Positions 1 through 5,706 of a stretch of DNA of 5,930 nt are shown here, in pieces. Position 1 is the stretch's first letter; each line of letters starts with the position of its first letter. A program made the position numbers and the translations under genes. The DNA comes from Tyzzerella sp963558545 (GTDB taxonomy: Bacteria > Bacillota > Clostridia > Lachnospirales > CAG-274). The stretch spans positions 1-5,930 of the forward strand of contig NZ_CAUWHO010000073.1 in assembly GCF_963558545.1 (NCBI RefSeq), given 5' to 3'. The notes beneath the pieces were generated by a model, which did not search any database, had not been told where the DNA came from, and saw nothing but the letters and a program-made list of their open reading frames with translations.

Positions 1-767
1 ATATTAGAAGTTTTTAAAATATATTTTAAAATATCAGTATAATTATTTATATTAGGTATAGTATCTTTAGGTATACTTTCTATGAGATTAAAACAATTAT
101 CTGGGATTACATTTTTTATATTATGAATATTATCTTTAAAAAATGCTTGTCTTATAGCTGTTGCAGAAGCTATATTTCCTTCTATACTATTAGAATGAAA
201 AGAAGAATTTTCTCTTAATATAGTCTTTGGGACAATATTACTATTTAATTTTTTTATAGCTTTTAAATATTCTATTGATAAAATATTATTTGGTTTATTT
301 AAAAAATCTAAAGGTTTGTTTAAAAAAGTTTCTAGCGCCTTTAATCTAGCTTTAGGAAAAGATAATCCATCATTTAGAAATTCAGATAAAAGTTGTTTAA
401 ATTTTACTGGTTCATTTGATAGAATGTTAGAAATTTCTAAAAAGTTTTCTAAATTACCTTCTTCACTACCAAAGCAAATGTTATTTACAATACCTGTTTT
501 ATCTAAAATATCAATAGCTCCTAAAGAAAAAAGTTCAGCAGAGGCTGTTGCAAATATTAAAGGTAATTCTAATACAATATCTGCTCCATTTAAAAGAGCC
601 ATTTTAGTTCTTAAATATTTATCAAAAATAGCAGGTTCTCCACGTTGAGAAAAATTACCACTCATAACAACTATACAGTATTTACTGTTAGTTTTTTGTT
701 TAGATTTTTCTATATGTAATTTATGCCCATTATGAAATGGGTTATATTCTGTTATAATTCCTAACAT
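1..767 (-). CDS. tmcAL: tRNA(Met) cytidine acetate ligase TmcAL, N-terminal part (runs off the window)
   Basis: TmcAL uses ATP and acetate to make N4-acetylcytidine at the wobble base (C34) of elongator tRNA-Met in the cytoplasm, without acetyl-CoA. That role is known for the family (formerly YlbM/DUF795). Seen here: the start MLGIITEYNPFHNGH with the nucleotidyltransferase-type HxGH signature at residues 12-15; the conserved SGNFSQRGEPA at 36-46; GADIVLELP at 61-69; FGSEEG at 99-104; and ASATAIR at 200-206, matching the second nucleotide-binding signature. The frame is open for 255 codons to the window edge. Full-length homologues are about 400 residues, so roughly the last third is missing. 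The ATG at 767-765 has a GAGAGG Shine-Dalgarno (complement of 776-781) eight bases upstream, and the conserved GIITEYNPFH motif begins at residue 3, which fixes the start. It is divergent from nrdA, so no functional link to it is implied. Confidence 0.95.
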   Translation of the reverse strand, partial: MLGIITEYNPFHNGHKLHIEKSKQKTNSKYCIVVMSGNFSQRGEPAIFDKYLRTKMALLNGADIVLELPLIFATASAELFSLGAIDILDKTGIVNNICFGSEEGNLENFLEISNILSNEPVKFKQLLSEFLNDGLSFPKARLKALETFLNKPLDFLNKPNNILSIEYLKAIKKLNSNIVPKTILRENSSFHSNSIEGNIASATAIRQAFFKDNIHNIKNVIPDNCFNLIESIPKDTIPNINNYTDILKYILKTSN

Positions 768-798
768 ACTTATATCCTCTCTTATGTTATAATAGTTA

Positions 799-807
799 AT
801 TATACCA
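799..807 (-). promoter_or_regulatory. Extended -10 promoter for tmcAL
   Basis: Read on the minus strand, this stretch is TGG-TATAAT: a perfect sigma-A -10 hexamer (804-799) with a TGn extension. No good -35 lies 17 bases upstream (TTATAT at 827-822), as expected for an extended -10 promoter. Transcription would start near 792, giving a leader of about 25 bases that includes the Shine-Dalgarno. The element is inferred from sequence only. Confidence 0.55.
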
Positions 808-938
808 TAAAAAAGGTATAAATATAAATAAAAAAAACAATAAATTATACTAATTTTATAAAGAATAAAAAAATCAATAATATTAATTAGAAATTGTTTT
901 ATAAAAATTTTCTATAAAATCGTTAAAATACACAAAAA

Positions 939-954
939 ATACTATATACAAGGT
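939..954 (+). promoter_or_regulatory. Putative NrdR box 1 (upstream of the nrdA -35)
   Basis: ATACTATATACAAGGT matches the NrdR consensus acaCwAtATaTwGtgt, recalled from the family, at about 12 of 16 positions. The left half and core fit best. It ends six bases before the -35 of the nrdA promoter and shares TACTATATA with the second site at 983-998. NrdR is the zinc-finger/ATP-cone repressor that shuts ribonucleotide reductase genes off when dATP is high. Its own gene is not in the window. AT richness makes chance matches likely, so confidence rests on the pairing and the position. Confidence 0.42.
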
Positions 955-960
955 TAAATA

Positions 961-989
961 TTGAAAAAAAATCCTAGATGTGCTACTAT
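961..989 (+). promoter_or_regulatory. Sigma-A promoter for nrdAB
   Basis: TTGAAA (961-966) and TACTAT (984-989) are separated by exactly 17 bases. The -10 is preceded by TGc (981-983), giving an extended -10 as well. Transcription would start near 996, leaving a leader of about 34 bases that holds the AAAGGA Shine-Dalgarno (1013-1018) of nrdA. Each hexamer differs from consensus at only one or two positions. Confidence 0.65.
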
Positions 990-998
990 ATAAATTGT
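983..998 (+). promoter_or_regulatory. Putative NrdR box 2 (over the nrdA -10)
   Basis: CTACTATATAAATTGT fits the recalled NrdR consensus at about 12 of 16 positions. It aligns with box 1 at 12 of 15 bases (940-954 against 984-998). It covers the -10 and the likely transcription start, where a bound repressor would block initiation. The two boxes start 44 bases apart, close to four helical turns. NrdR sites usually come as helically phased pairs, but spacings near three turns are more familiar to me. Confidence 0.42.
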
Positions 999-1029
999 CT
1001 TATTTAATAAAGAAAGGAATACTTTATTT

Positions 1030-3309
1030 ATGGAAATAAATATTAAAAAGAGAGATGGAAGCTTTGAAAAGTTAAGCGTTGAAAAAACAAAAAAAGTTAT
1101 AGCTTTTGCCTGTGAAGAAGTAGAAGGTTGCTCTCCAGAAGAATTGGAGCTAGATGCAAAGCTACAATTTAGAGATGGAATGACAACAAAAGAAATACAA
1201 AAAACATTAATACAAACAGCTATTGAAAAGGTTATATACACAGAAGATGATGGGTATGGAAATATAGTAAAAAAAATAAATGTAAATTGGCAATATGTAG
1301 CTTCTAGGTTATTAATTTATGATTTATATAAAGAAGCTGCAATAAATAGAAAGTATAACCACTTTGGTTATGGAAATTTTTTAGAATTAGTTAAAATGCT
1401 TGTATCTAAAAATTTATACGGAGATTATTTGTTAGAGCATTATACAGAAAATGAAATAATAGAACTTGGCGAGTACATAAAAAGTGATAGAGATAACTTA
1501 TTTAATTATGATGGGTTAAATTTGTTATCTAAGAGATATTTAGTAAAAAGCTTAGATGGTGAAGTTTTGGAATTGCCACAAGAAAGATTTTTGATTATAG
1601 CTATGCATATAGCTATACCAGAAAAAGATAAGAAAATATATTATGCAAAAAAGTTTTATGATATTATGAGTATGCTAAAAATGACTGTTGCAACGCCAAC
1701 ACTTGCTAATGCAGGTACTCCTTTTTATCAACTTAGTAGCTGTTTTATATCAACAGTTGGAGATAATTTGTGGTCTATATATGATGTAAATCAAAAATTT
1801 GCTCAAGTATCTAAACACGGAGGAGCTTTAGGTATATATATGGGCAAAGTGCGTGCTTTAAATAGTGATATAAGGGGAAATAAAAATTCATCTGGTGGTG
1901 TTATCCCTTGGATAAGGTTATATAATGATACAGCAATAGCCGTTGACCAGTTAGGTAGAAGAAAAGGTAGTGCATCTATAACATTAGATATATGGCATAA
2001 AGATTTATATGACTTTTTAGATTTAAAGACAAATAACGGTGATGATAGAAGAAAAGCTCACGACATATTTCCAGCTCTTAGTATTCCAGACTTATTTATG
2101 AAACGATTAGAAAAAAGAGAAAATTGGTCTTTATTTGACCCTTATGAAGTGAATAAAAAAATGGGTTATTATTTAGAAGATTACTTTGATGATGATAATA
2201 ACGAAGAATTTACAAAAAGATATATAGAATGTGAAAATAATCCTAATATAAATAAAGTAGTAACCCCCTGCCTTGATATAATGAAAAAAATATTAAAAAG
2301 TGCAGTAGAAACAGGTACACCTTTTATATTTTTTAGAGATACAGTAAATAAGGCTAATCCTAATAAGCATAAAGGGATAATATACTCTTCTAATCTTTGT
2401 CACGAAATAGCTCAAAATACAAGTGAGAGTATTTTGATAGAAGAACTACAAGAAGATGATATTGTTACAACAAAAATAAAGTCGGGTGATATGGTTACTT
2501 GTAATTTAAATTCTATAAATCTTGGAAGAGTTTCAAAAGAAGAATTAGAGGACTGTATACCCCTTCAAATAAGAATGCTTGATAATGTTATTACACTTAA
2601 TAAATTGCCAGTGTTAGATGCTAGGGTTACAAGTGATAAATATAGAGCAATAGGTTTAGGTACAAGTGGATACCATCATTATTTAGTTAATAATAAAATA
2701 ATATGGGAAAGTGAAGAACATCTTAAAGAAGCAGATTCTTTATTTGAAGAGGTAGCTTACAATGCTATAAAAGCATCTATGGAGCTAGCTAAAGAAAAAG
2801 GTGCTTATAAAGCATTTGAAGGTTCTGAATGGCAAACAGGGGAATATTTTGACAGAAGAAATTATACATCAGATAGATGGAAAAAATTAAAAGAAGATGT
2901 AAAAACATATGGTATAAGAAATGGATATATAATGGCAGTTGCACCAACGGGTAGTACATCTAACATAGCAAATACAACAGCAGGTATAGACCCTATATTT
3001 AAAAAATTTTTTGTAGAGGAGAAAAAAGGTATATATGTACCAAAAACAGCACCAAATTTAAATGATGAAAACTTTTGGTTGTATAAAGAAGCACACTATA
3101 TAAAACAAGATTGGAGCATAAAAGCTTGCTCTCTTAGACAAAGACATATAGACCAATCACAGTCATTTAATTTATACATAACACCAGAGCTTAACGCTAA
3201 AGATATATTTGATATGTATATTAATTGTTGGAAAACAGGTATAAAAACTATTTATTATATAAGAAATCAGTCTTTGGAAATGGACGAATGTACAAGTTGT
3301 TCTAGTTAA
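1030..3309 (+). CDS. nrdA: Class I ribonucleoside-diphosphate reductase, alpha (large, catalytic) subunit
   Basis: This subunit binds ribonucleoside diphosphates and effector nucleotides and reduces the 2'-carbon once NrdB supplies the radical. Its 759 residues are close to E. coli NrdA (761). Residues 1-95 form an ATP-cone (KRDGSFEKL at 7-15, QFRDGMTTKEI at 46-56). By alignment from memory, the redox cysteines are C238 (SSCFIST) and C491 (VTCNLNSINLG). N455, C457 and E459 in NLCHE are the catalytic triad with the thiyl-radical cysteine. PTGSTSNIANTT (639-650) is the substrate-phosphate loop, Y742-Y743 are the radical-relay tyrosines, and C754/C757 (CTSC) are the C-terminal swinging cysteines. 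The full-length cone suggests the NrdA (Ia) rather than the NrdE (Ib) type, although clostridial annotations often use nrdE. The AAAGGA site (1013-1018) lies 11 bases before ATG. In the cone, the position of E. coli H59 is Q57. nrdB follows 14 bases downstream. Confidence 0.96.
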   Translation: MEINIKKRDGSFEKLSVEKTKKVIAFACEEVEGCSPEELELDAKLQFRDGMTTKEIQKTLIQTAIEKVIYTEDDGYGNIVKKINVNWQYVASRLLIYDLYKEAAINRKYNHFGYGNFLELVKMLVSKNLYGDYLLEHYTENEIIELGEYIKSDRDNLFNYDGLNLLSKRYLVKSLDGEVLELPQERFLIIAMHIAIPEKDKKIYYAKKFYDIMSMLKMTVATPTLANAGTPFYQLSSCFISTVGDNLWSIYDVNQKFAQVSKHGGALGIYMGKVRALNSDIRGNKNSSGGVIPWIRLYNDTAIAVDQLGRRKGSASITLDIWHKDLYDFLDLKTNNGDDRRKAHDIFPALSIPDLFMKRLEKRENWSLFDPYEVNKKMGYYLEDYFDDDNNEEFTKRYIECENNPNINKVVTPCLDIMKKILKSAVETGTPFIFFRDTVNKANPNKHKGIIYSSNLCHEIAQNTSESILIEELQEDDIVTTKIKSGDMVTCNLNSINLGRVSKEELEDCIPLQIRMLDNVITLNKLPVLDARVTSDKYRAIGLGTSGYHHYLVNNKIIWESEEHLKEADSLFEEVAYNAIKASMELAKEKGAYKAFEGSEWQTGEYFDRRNYTSDRWKKLKEDVKTYGIRNGYIMAVAPTGSTSNIANTTAGIDPIFKKFFVEEKKGIYVPKTAPNLNDENFWLYKEAHYIKQDWSIKACSLRQRHIDQSQSFNLYITPELNAKDIFDMYINCWKTGIKTIYYIRNQSLEMDECTSCSS

Positions 3310-3323
3310 TACGGAGGTTAATT

Positions 3324-4352
3324 ATGATAAAGAAAAAAATATTTAATGCAGAAGGAGAAAGAGGTACATCTAGCATAATAAATGGTAATACAACAAACCT
3401 TAGAGAATGGAACAGAATAAAATATGATTGGGCAACTAATATGTATAGAACAATGCTCAATAATTTTTGGATACCAGAGGAAATAGCATTAAATGAAGAT
3501 GTAAAGCAATTTCCATACCTTACAGATGGAGAAAGAAATGCTTTTGATAAAATAATATCTTTTTTAAACTTTTTAGACTCTATACAAAGTGAAAATTTAC
3601 CTAACTTATCAAGATATATAACAGCATCAGAGGTTTCATCATTATTAAATATACAAGCATTTCAAGAAGAAATACACGCACAAAGTTATTCTTATATATT
3701 AGATACAGTTACAAATCCTATAACTAGAGATAAAATATATGATATGTGGAGAGAAGATGAACACCTTTTAAATAGAAATAAATTTATAGCTAGTATATAT
3801 GAAAATTTTAACCAAAATCCTACAAAGGAAAATTTTATAAAAGCTATTATGGCAAATTATATACTAGAAGGAATATATTTTTATTCTGGTTTTAGCTTTT
3901 TTTACACTTTAGCTAGACAGGGTAAAATGACTGCAACAAGTACGATTTTTAAATATATTAATAGAGATGAAATAACACATCTTGTTTTGTTTCAAAATAT
4001 AATAAAAGAAATAAAAGTAGAAAATCCAGATATATTTACAAAAAGTTTAGAAGAAGAACTTAGAAATATGATGAAAACAGGTGTCCAACACGAAATATCT
4101 TGGGGACAATATGTAACTAATAATGAAATTTTAGGGTTAAACAATGATTTAATAGAGAAGTACATAAAATATTTATCAAATTTAAGATTAAAAGCAATAG
4201 GGTTAGAACCATTATATAGTGATATAAATCAAAACCCTATGGCTTGGATAGAAAGTTTTTCTAAAATAAATAATACAAAAACAGATTTTTTTGAGGCAAA
4301 AGTTTTAAATTATACAAAAGCAGCAGTATTTGATTTTGATAGTTTAGAATAA
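3324..4352 (+). CDS. nrdB: Class I ribonucleoside-diphosphate reductase, beta (small, radical-generating) subunit
   Basis: This subunit builds a dinuclear metal centre and a tyrosyl radical, passing the radical to NrdA. All metal ligands of the ferritin-like fold can be placed by alignment from memory with E. coli NrdB: D85 (LDSIQ), E115 and H118 (EEIH), E182 (LEGIYFY), E216 and H219 (RDEITH). The radical tyrosine is Y122 in EEIHAQSY, the same number as in E. coli. W49 (FWIPEE) matches the relay tryptophan W48. The acidic tail ending FDFDSLE is the expected NrdA-docking peptide. At 342 residues it is within the usual range. The start is supported by GGAGG (3313-3317), six bases upstream. It forms an operon with nrdA and ends in a double stop (TAA TAA). 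Metal use (Fe-Fe or Mn-Mn) cannot be read from sequence; no nrdI or nrdH is in the window. Confidence 0.96.
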   Translation: MIKKKIFNAEGERGTSSIINGNTTNLREWNRIKYDWATNMYRTMLNNFWIPEEIALNEDVKQFPYLTDGERNAFDKIISFLNFLDSIQSENLPNLSRYITASEVSSLLNIQAFQEEIHAQSYSYILDTVTNPITRDKIYDMWREDEHLLNRNKFIASIYENFNQNPTKENFIKAIMANYILEGIYFYSGFSFFYTLARQGKMTATSTIFKYINRDEITHLVLFQNIIKEIKVENPDIFTKSLEEELRNMMKTGVQHEISWGQYVTNNEILGLNNDLIEKYIKYLSNLRLKAIGLEPLYSDINQNPMAWIESFSKINNTKTDFFEAKVLNYTKAAVFDFDSLE

Positions 4353-4412
4353 TAATATAAATGATTACTCTTACTTATTTTATTGTAAATTTATAATATA
4401 TTTTTATATATA

Positions 4413-4447
4413 AAAAAAATTTTGAAAAATGTATATAAAATTTTTTT
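4413..4447 (+). terminator. Possible A/T-only terminator after nrdB
   Basis: AAAAAAATTTT (4413-4423) and AAAATTTTTTT (4437-4447) are perfect 11-base inverted repeats with a 13-base loop, and the second arm ends in seven T. It lies about 60 bases past the nrdB stop, where a terminator is expected. The stem has no G-C pair and would be weak, and such repeats arise by chance in this composition. Confidence 0.3.
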
Positions 4448-4521
4448 ATGAGAATTATCGAGAAAATGAAAAAACTGACAAAAAATACTTTTAAAATGGC
4501 ATAAAATACAGCACATATCAC

Positions 4522-4539
4522 ATATATTCGAGAATATAT
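4522..4539. repeat. 18-bp palindrome in the nrdB downstream gap
   Basis: ATATATTC-GA-GAATATAT is perfect over both eight-base arms. It could be a protein-binding site or, in RNA, a seven-pair hairpin with a CGAG tetraloop. No T tract follows, so it is not a terminator. I do not recognise it as any regulator's consensus. Confidence 0.4.
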
Positions 4540-4558
4540 TAGGAAGTGTTATTGAGTA

Positions 4559-4573
4559 TATGTATAATACATA
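4559..4573. promoter_or_regulatory. 15-bp palindrome spanning a candidate -10
   Basis: TATGTAT-A-ATACATA is a perfect palindrome, and its centre contains TATAAT (4563-4568). If that hexamer is a -10 for the small gene at 4677, the palindrome would be placed as an operator. No convincing -35 is seen 17 bases upstream (TAGGAA). TATAAT at 4609-4614 is an alternative start with a shorter leader. Confidence 0.3.
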
Positions 4574-4661
4574 CAAAAACAATACTATAAGAATTTTAAC
4601 GATGACTATATAATACTAAATGTATATTTTAAAAAATAAAAATTTAGAATATAATCATTTT

Positions 4662-4671
4662 AGGAGAGGTG
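4662..4671 (+). promoter_or_regulatory. Ribosome binding site that fixes the start at 4677
   Basis: AGGAGAGGTG is a strong Shine-Dalgarno five bases before the ATG at 4677. The same frame also has an ATG at 4620, but nothing like a ribosome binding site precedes it, so the later ATG is the real start. Confidence 0.85.
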
Positions 4672-4676
4672 ATTAT

Positions 4677-4949
4677 ATGTTTAAGGGTATTAAAAAAATT
4701 AACATTAACTATGACATCAATAGTAACATAGAAGTAGAATACAAATTTATAGAAAGTAATATAGGCAATAATATAATTTATGGGTTTAGTATAAAATCTA
4801 AGATTATAGGCACAAAAGAGATTACTAAAAAAGAATTTTTGGATTTTACAGATAATTTTGAGTATGCAAAAAACATATTTAATAGTTTGATACAAAATAA
4901 AGTTTTACCATTAAACCTTATAAATGTATTAGATGATATTACAAATTAA
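4677..4949 (+). CDS. Small protein resembling the clostridial DUF6514 family
   Basis: This is a 90-residue protein with no signal peptide, membrane segment or cysteine, probably cytoplasmic. Its pattern resembles what I remember of DUF6514 proteins of Clostridia: an N-terminal beta-like stretch of alternating residues (7-30), a central YG at 35-36 followed by FSIKSK, a region before the C-terminal helix (about 60-74), and NKVLPLNLINVLDDI (74-88), like the family's NxVxPxxLxxVxxD ending. Family membership is a judgement from memory. No molecular function is known to me. It appears to be monocistronic, isolated between a 324-base gap and a strong terminator whose stem begins four bases after its stop. 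The frame extends upstream to 4620, but the ribosome binding site supports 4677. Confidence 0.75.
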   Translation: MFKGIKKININYDINSNIEVEYKFIESNIGNNIIYGFSIKSKIIGTKEITKKEFLDFTDNFEYAKNIFNSLIQNKVLPLNLINVLDDITN

Positions 4950-4952
4950 TTT

Positions 4953-5000
4953 TAAAAATAAGTACTTATTTTAATAATAAGTACTTATTTTTATTTTTTT
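4953..5000 (+). terminator. Rho-independent terminator built from two copies of a palindrome
   Basis: AAAAATAAGTACTTAT (4954-4969) and ATAAGTACTTATTTTT (4977-4992) are perfect 16-base inverted repeats around a seven-base loop. T4953-A4993 can add a 17th pair. Seven T follow (4994-5000). It starts four bases after the stop of the DUF6514-like gene. The stem has only two G-C pairs but is long. Each arm contains the self-complementary ATAAGTACTTAT (4958-4969 and 4977-4988), so the site is also two direct copies of a 12-bp palindrome, 19 bases apart. A dual role as operator for the next operon is possible. Confidence 0.8.
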
Positions 5001-5036
5001 GCATATTTTTATATAAATATATAAGGGAGGATATAT

Positions 5037-5450
5037 ATGAAATCAGAAAATAGTATAGATTTTAACAATATAAGTTTAATTTTAAATACATTGAAAAATA
5101 TGAAAAAACAAGATGAAAAGGAAGATAAAAAAGAAGATAATTTATTAATGAAAAGTTATAATAATACTGCTTATATAAAAAATATACTACCTTTAATAAC
5201 AGATGATAATGAAAATATTTATAGAATAATAAGCTGCCTAGAAATAAATCAGTTAGTAACTAATTATAAAAAAACGTATCAAACAATAGATAAAGAAAAA
5301 GTGATAGATTTGAAAAAAGAAGCTTTTTTATATATAAAAAGTAATCTAAATGAAAAAAATAAACATATGGCAGATTTGGCATTAAAATTTATAGAAATTA
5401 AAGAAATAATGAATAAAAATTATAAAAGAGGTGTAAATAATGGATTATAA
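5037..5450 (+). CDS. Unrecognised 137-residue protein, first gene of a two-gene operon
   Basis: I do not recognise the family. Seen in the sequence: no signal peptide or membrane segment; a short helix-like start (8-22); a very charged, probably disordered linker at 22-35 (KKQDEKEDKKED); then helix-like segments at about 45-57 (YIKNILPLI), 59-82, 86-104 and 106-128; and one cysteine (C67). It is probably soluble and all-helical. The start is well supported: AAGGGAGG (5023-5030) lies six bases before ATG, whereas later in-frame methionines (22, 38) lack such a site. The stop overlaps the start of the next gene by 11 bases, so the two are surely cotranscribed and probably act together. Only 36 bases separate it from the terminator upstream, and I see no clear promoter there (TATAAA at 5012-5017 with a poor -35). 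Expression may rely on that weak promoter or on read-through. Confidence 0.82.
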   Translation: MKSENSIDFNNISLILNTLKNMKKQDEKEDKKEDNLLMKSYNNTAYIKNILPLITDDNENIYRIISCLEINQLVTNYKKTYQTIDKEKVIDLKKEAFLYIKSNLNEKNKHMADLALKFIEIKEIMNKNYKRGVNNGL

Positions 5451-5706
5451 TAAACTTTTTCAACAAGAAGCTTTTAAATCAATAGATAAAAATATATTGG
5501 AAAAATTTAAAATGTTAATAGAAAACATAAAAGGAAAAAATACAAATGATATAATGATACAAATAATGAGTTTCTACAACAGTATACCAAAGGGAGCTAA
5601 TTTATCAAAAGAGGAAAGCAATGCTCTTATACAAACAATTATTTTAAATATGGATAATAAAGAAAGAGAAAATTTTTTAAATATGTTAGATTTAATAAAT
5701 AGTTAA
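5440..5706 (+). CDS. Unrecognised 88-residue protein, second gene of the operon
   Basis: I do not recognise the family. It is a small, charged, cysteine-free and probably helical protein without signal peptide or membrane segment. Helix-like stretches are at about 4-12, 16-31, 35-48, 56-70 and 73-86. They are broken by a PKG turn (50-52) and by the N-cap-like LSKEE (55-59). The C-terminal part LIQTIILNMDNKERENFLNML looks like a compact helical hairpin. The ATG lies inside the end of the preceding gene (11-base overlap, different frame) and has AGAGGTG (5427-5433) six bases upstream, so translation is probably coupled. The pairing suggests partners in one complex; this is inference only. The gene ends with a single TAA, and no strong terminator follows in the window. 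Confidence 0.82.
   Translation: MDYNKLFQQEAFKSIDKNILEKFKMLIENIKGKNTNDIMIQIMSFYNSIPKGANLSKEESNALIQTIILNMDNKERENFLNMLDLINS

Larger units (their letters stand above)
4353..4676. other. Intergenic region with no supported gene
   Basis: This is a 324-base, extremely AT-rich gap between nrdB and the DUF6514-like gene. Its contents are an all-A/T inverted repeat (4413-4447), a tandem CACATAT pair (4512-4525), two palindromes (4522-4539 and 4559-4573), and two TATAAT sequences that could be -10 elements (4563-4568 and 4609-4614), neither with a good -35. Tiny open frames (for example 21 codons from 4429 and 18 codons from 4448) lack Shine-Dalgarno sites. I see none of the conserved G/C-rich cores of the common riboswitches. 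Confidence 0.6.

Noticed and set aside
316..648. 110-codon open frame on the plus strand
   Set aside because: It lies wholly opposite tmcAL, whose conserved motifs (HNGH, FGSEEG, ASATAIR) show the minus strand is the coding one.
897..919. Inverted repeat TTTTATA / TATAAAA between tmcAL and nrdA
   Set aside because: It is seven A/T-only bases with a nine-base loop, no T tract and no relation to either promoter, so it is expected by chance.
954..1241. 95-codon minus-strand frame with hydrophobic, serine-rich product
   Set aside because: It is a shadow of the nrdA promoter and ATP-cone coding region; the hydrophobic character comes from reading AT-rich coding DNA backwards.
4429..4504. Two tiny overlapping frames (MYIKFFYENYRENEKTDKKYF from 4429 and MRIIEKMKKLTKNTFKMA from 4448) as possible leader peptides
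   Set aside because: Neither has a Shine-Dalgarno, and both overlap the A/T inverted repeat; there is no evidence of translation.
4391..4582. 63-codon minus-strand frame encoding a hydrophobic peptide
   Set aside because: It starts with TTG, has no Shine-Dalgarno, and its Phe/Ile/Tyr-rich product is what random AT-rich sequence gives.
4353..4676. Possible riboswitch or structured non-coding RNA
   Set aside because: No conserved core of the c-di-GMP, c-di-AMP, T-box, SAM, TPP or purine classes is recognisable, and the G/C content is too low for a stable multi-helix fold.
4644..4895. 83-codon minus-strand frame
   Set aside because: It is antisense to the DUF6514-like gene, has no ribosome binding site, and its product is rich only in Ile, Phe and Tyr.
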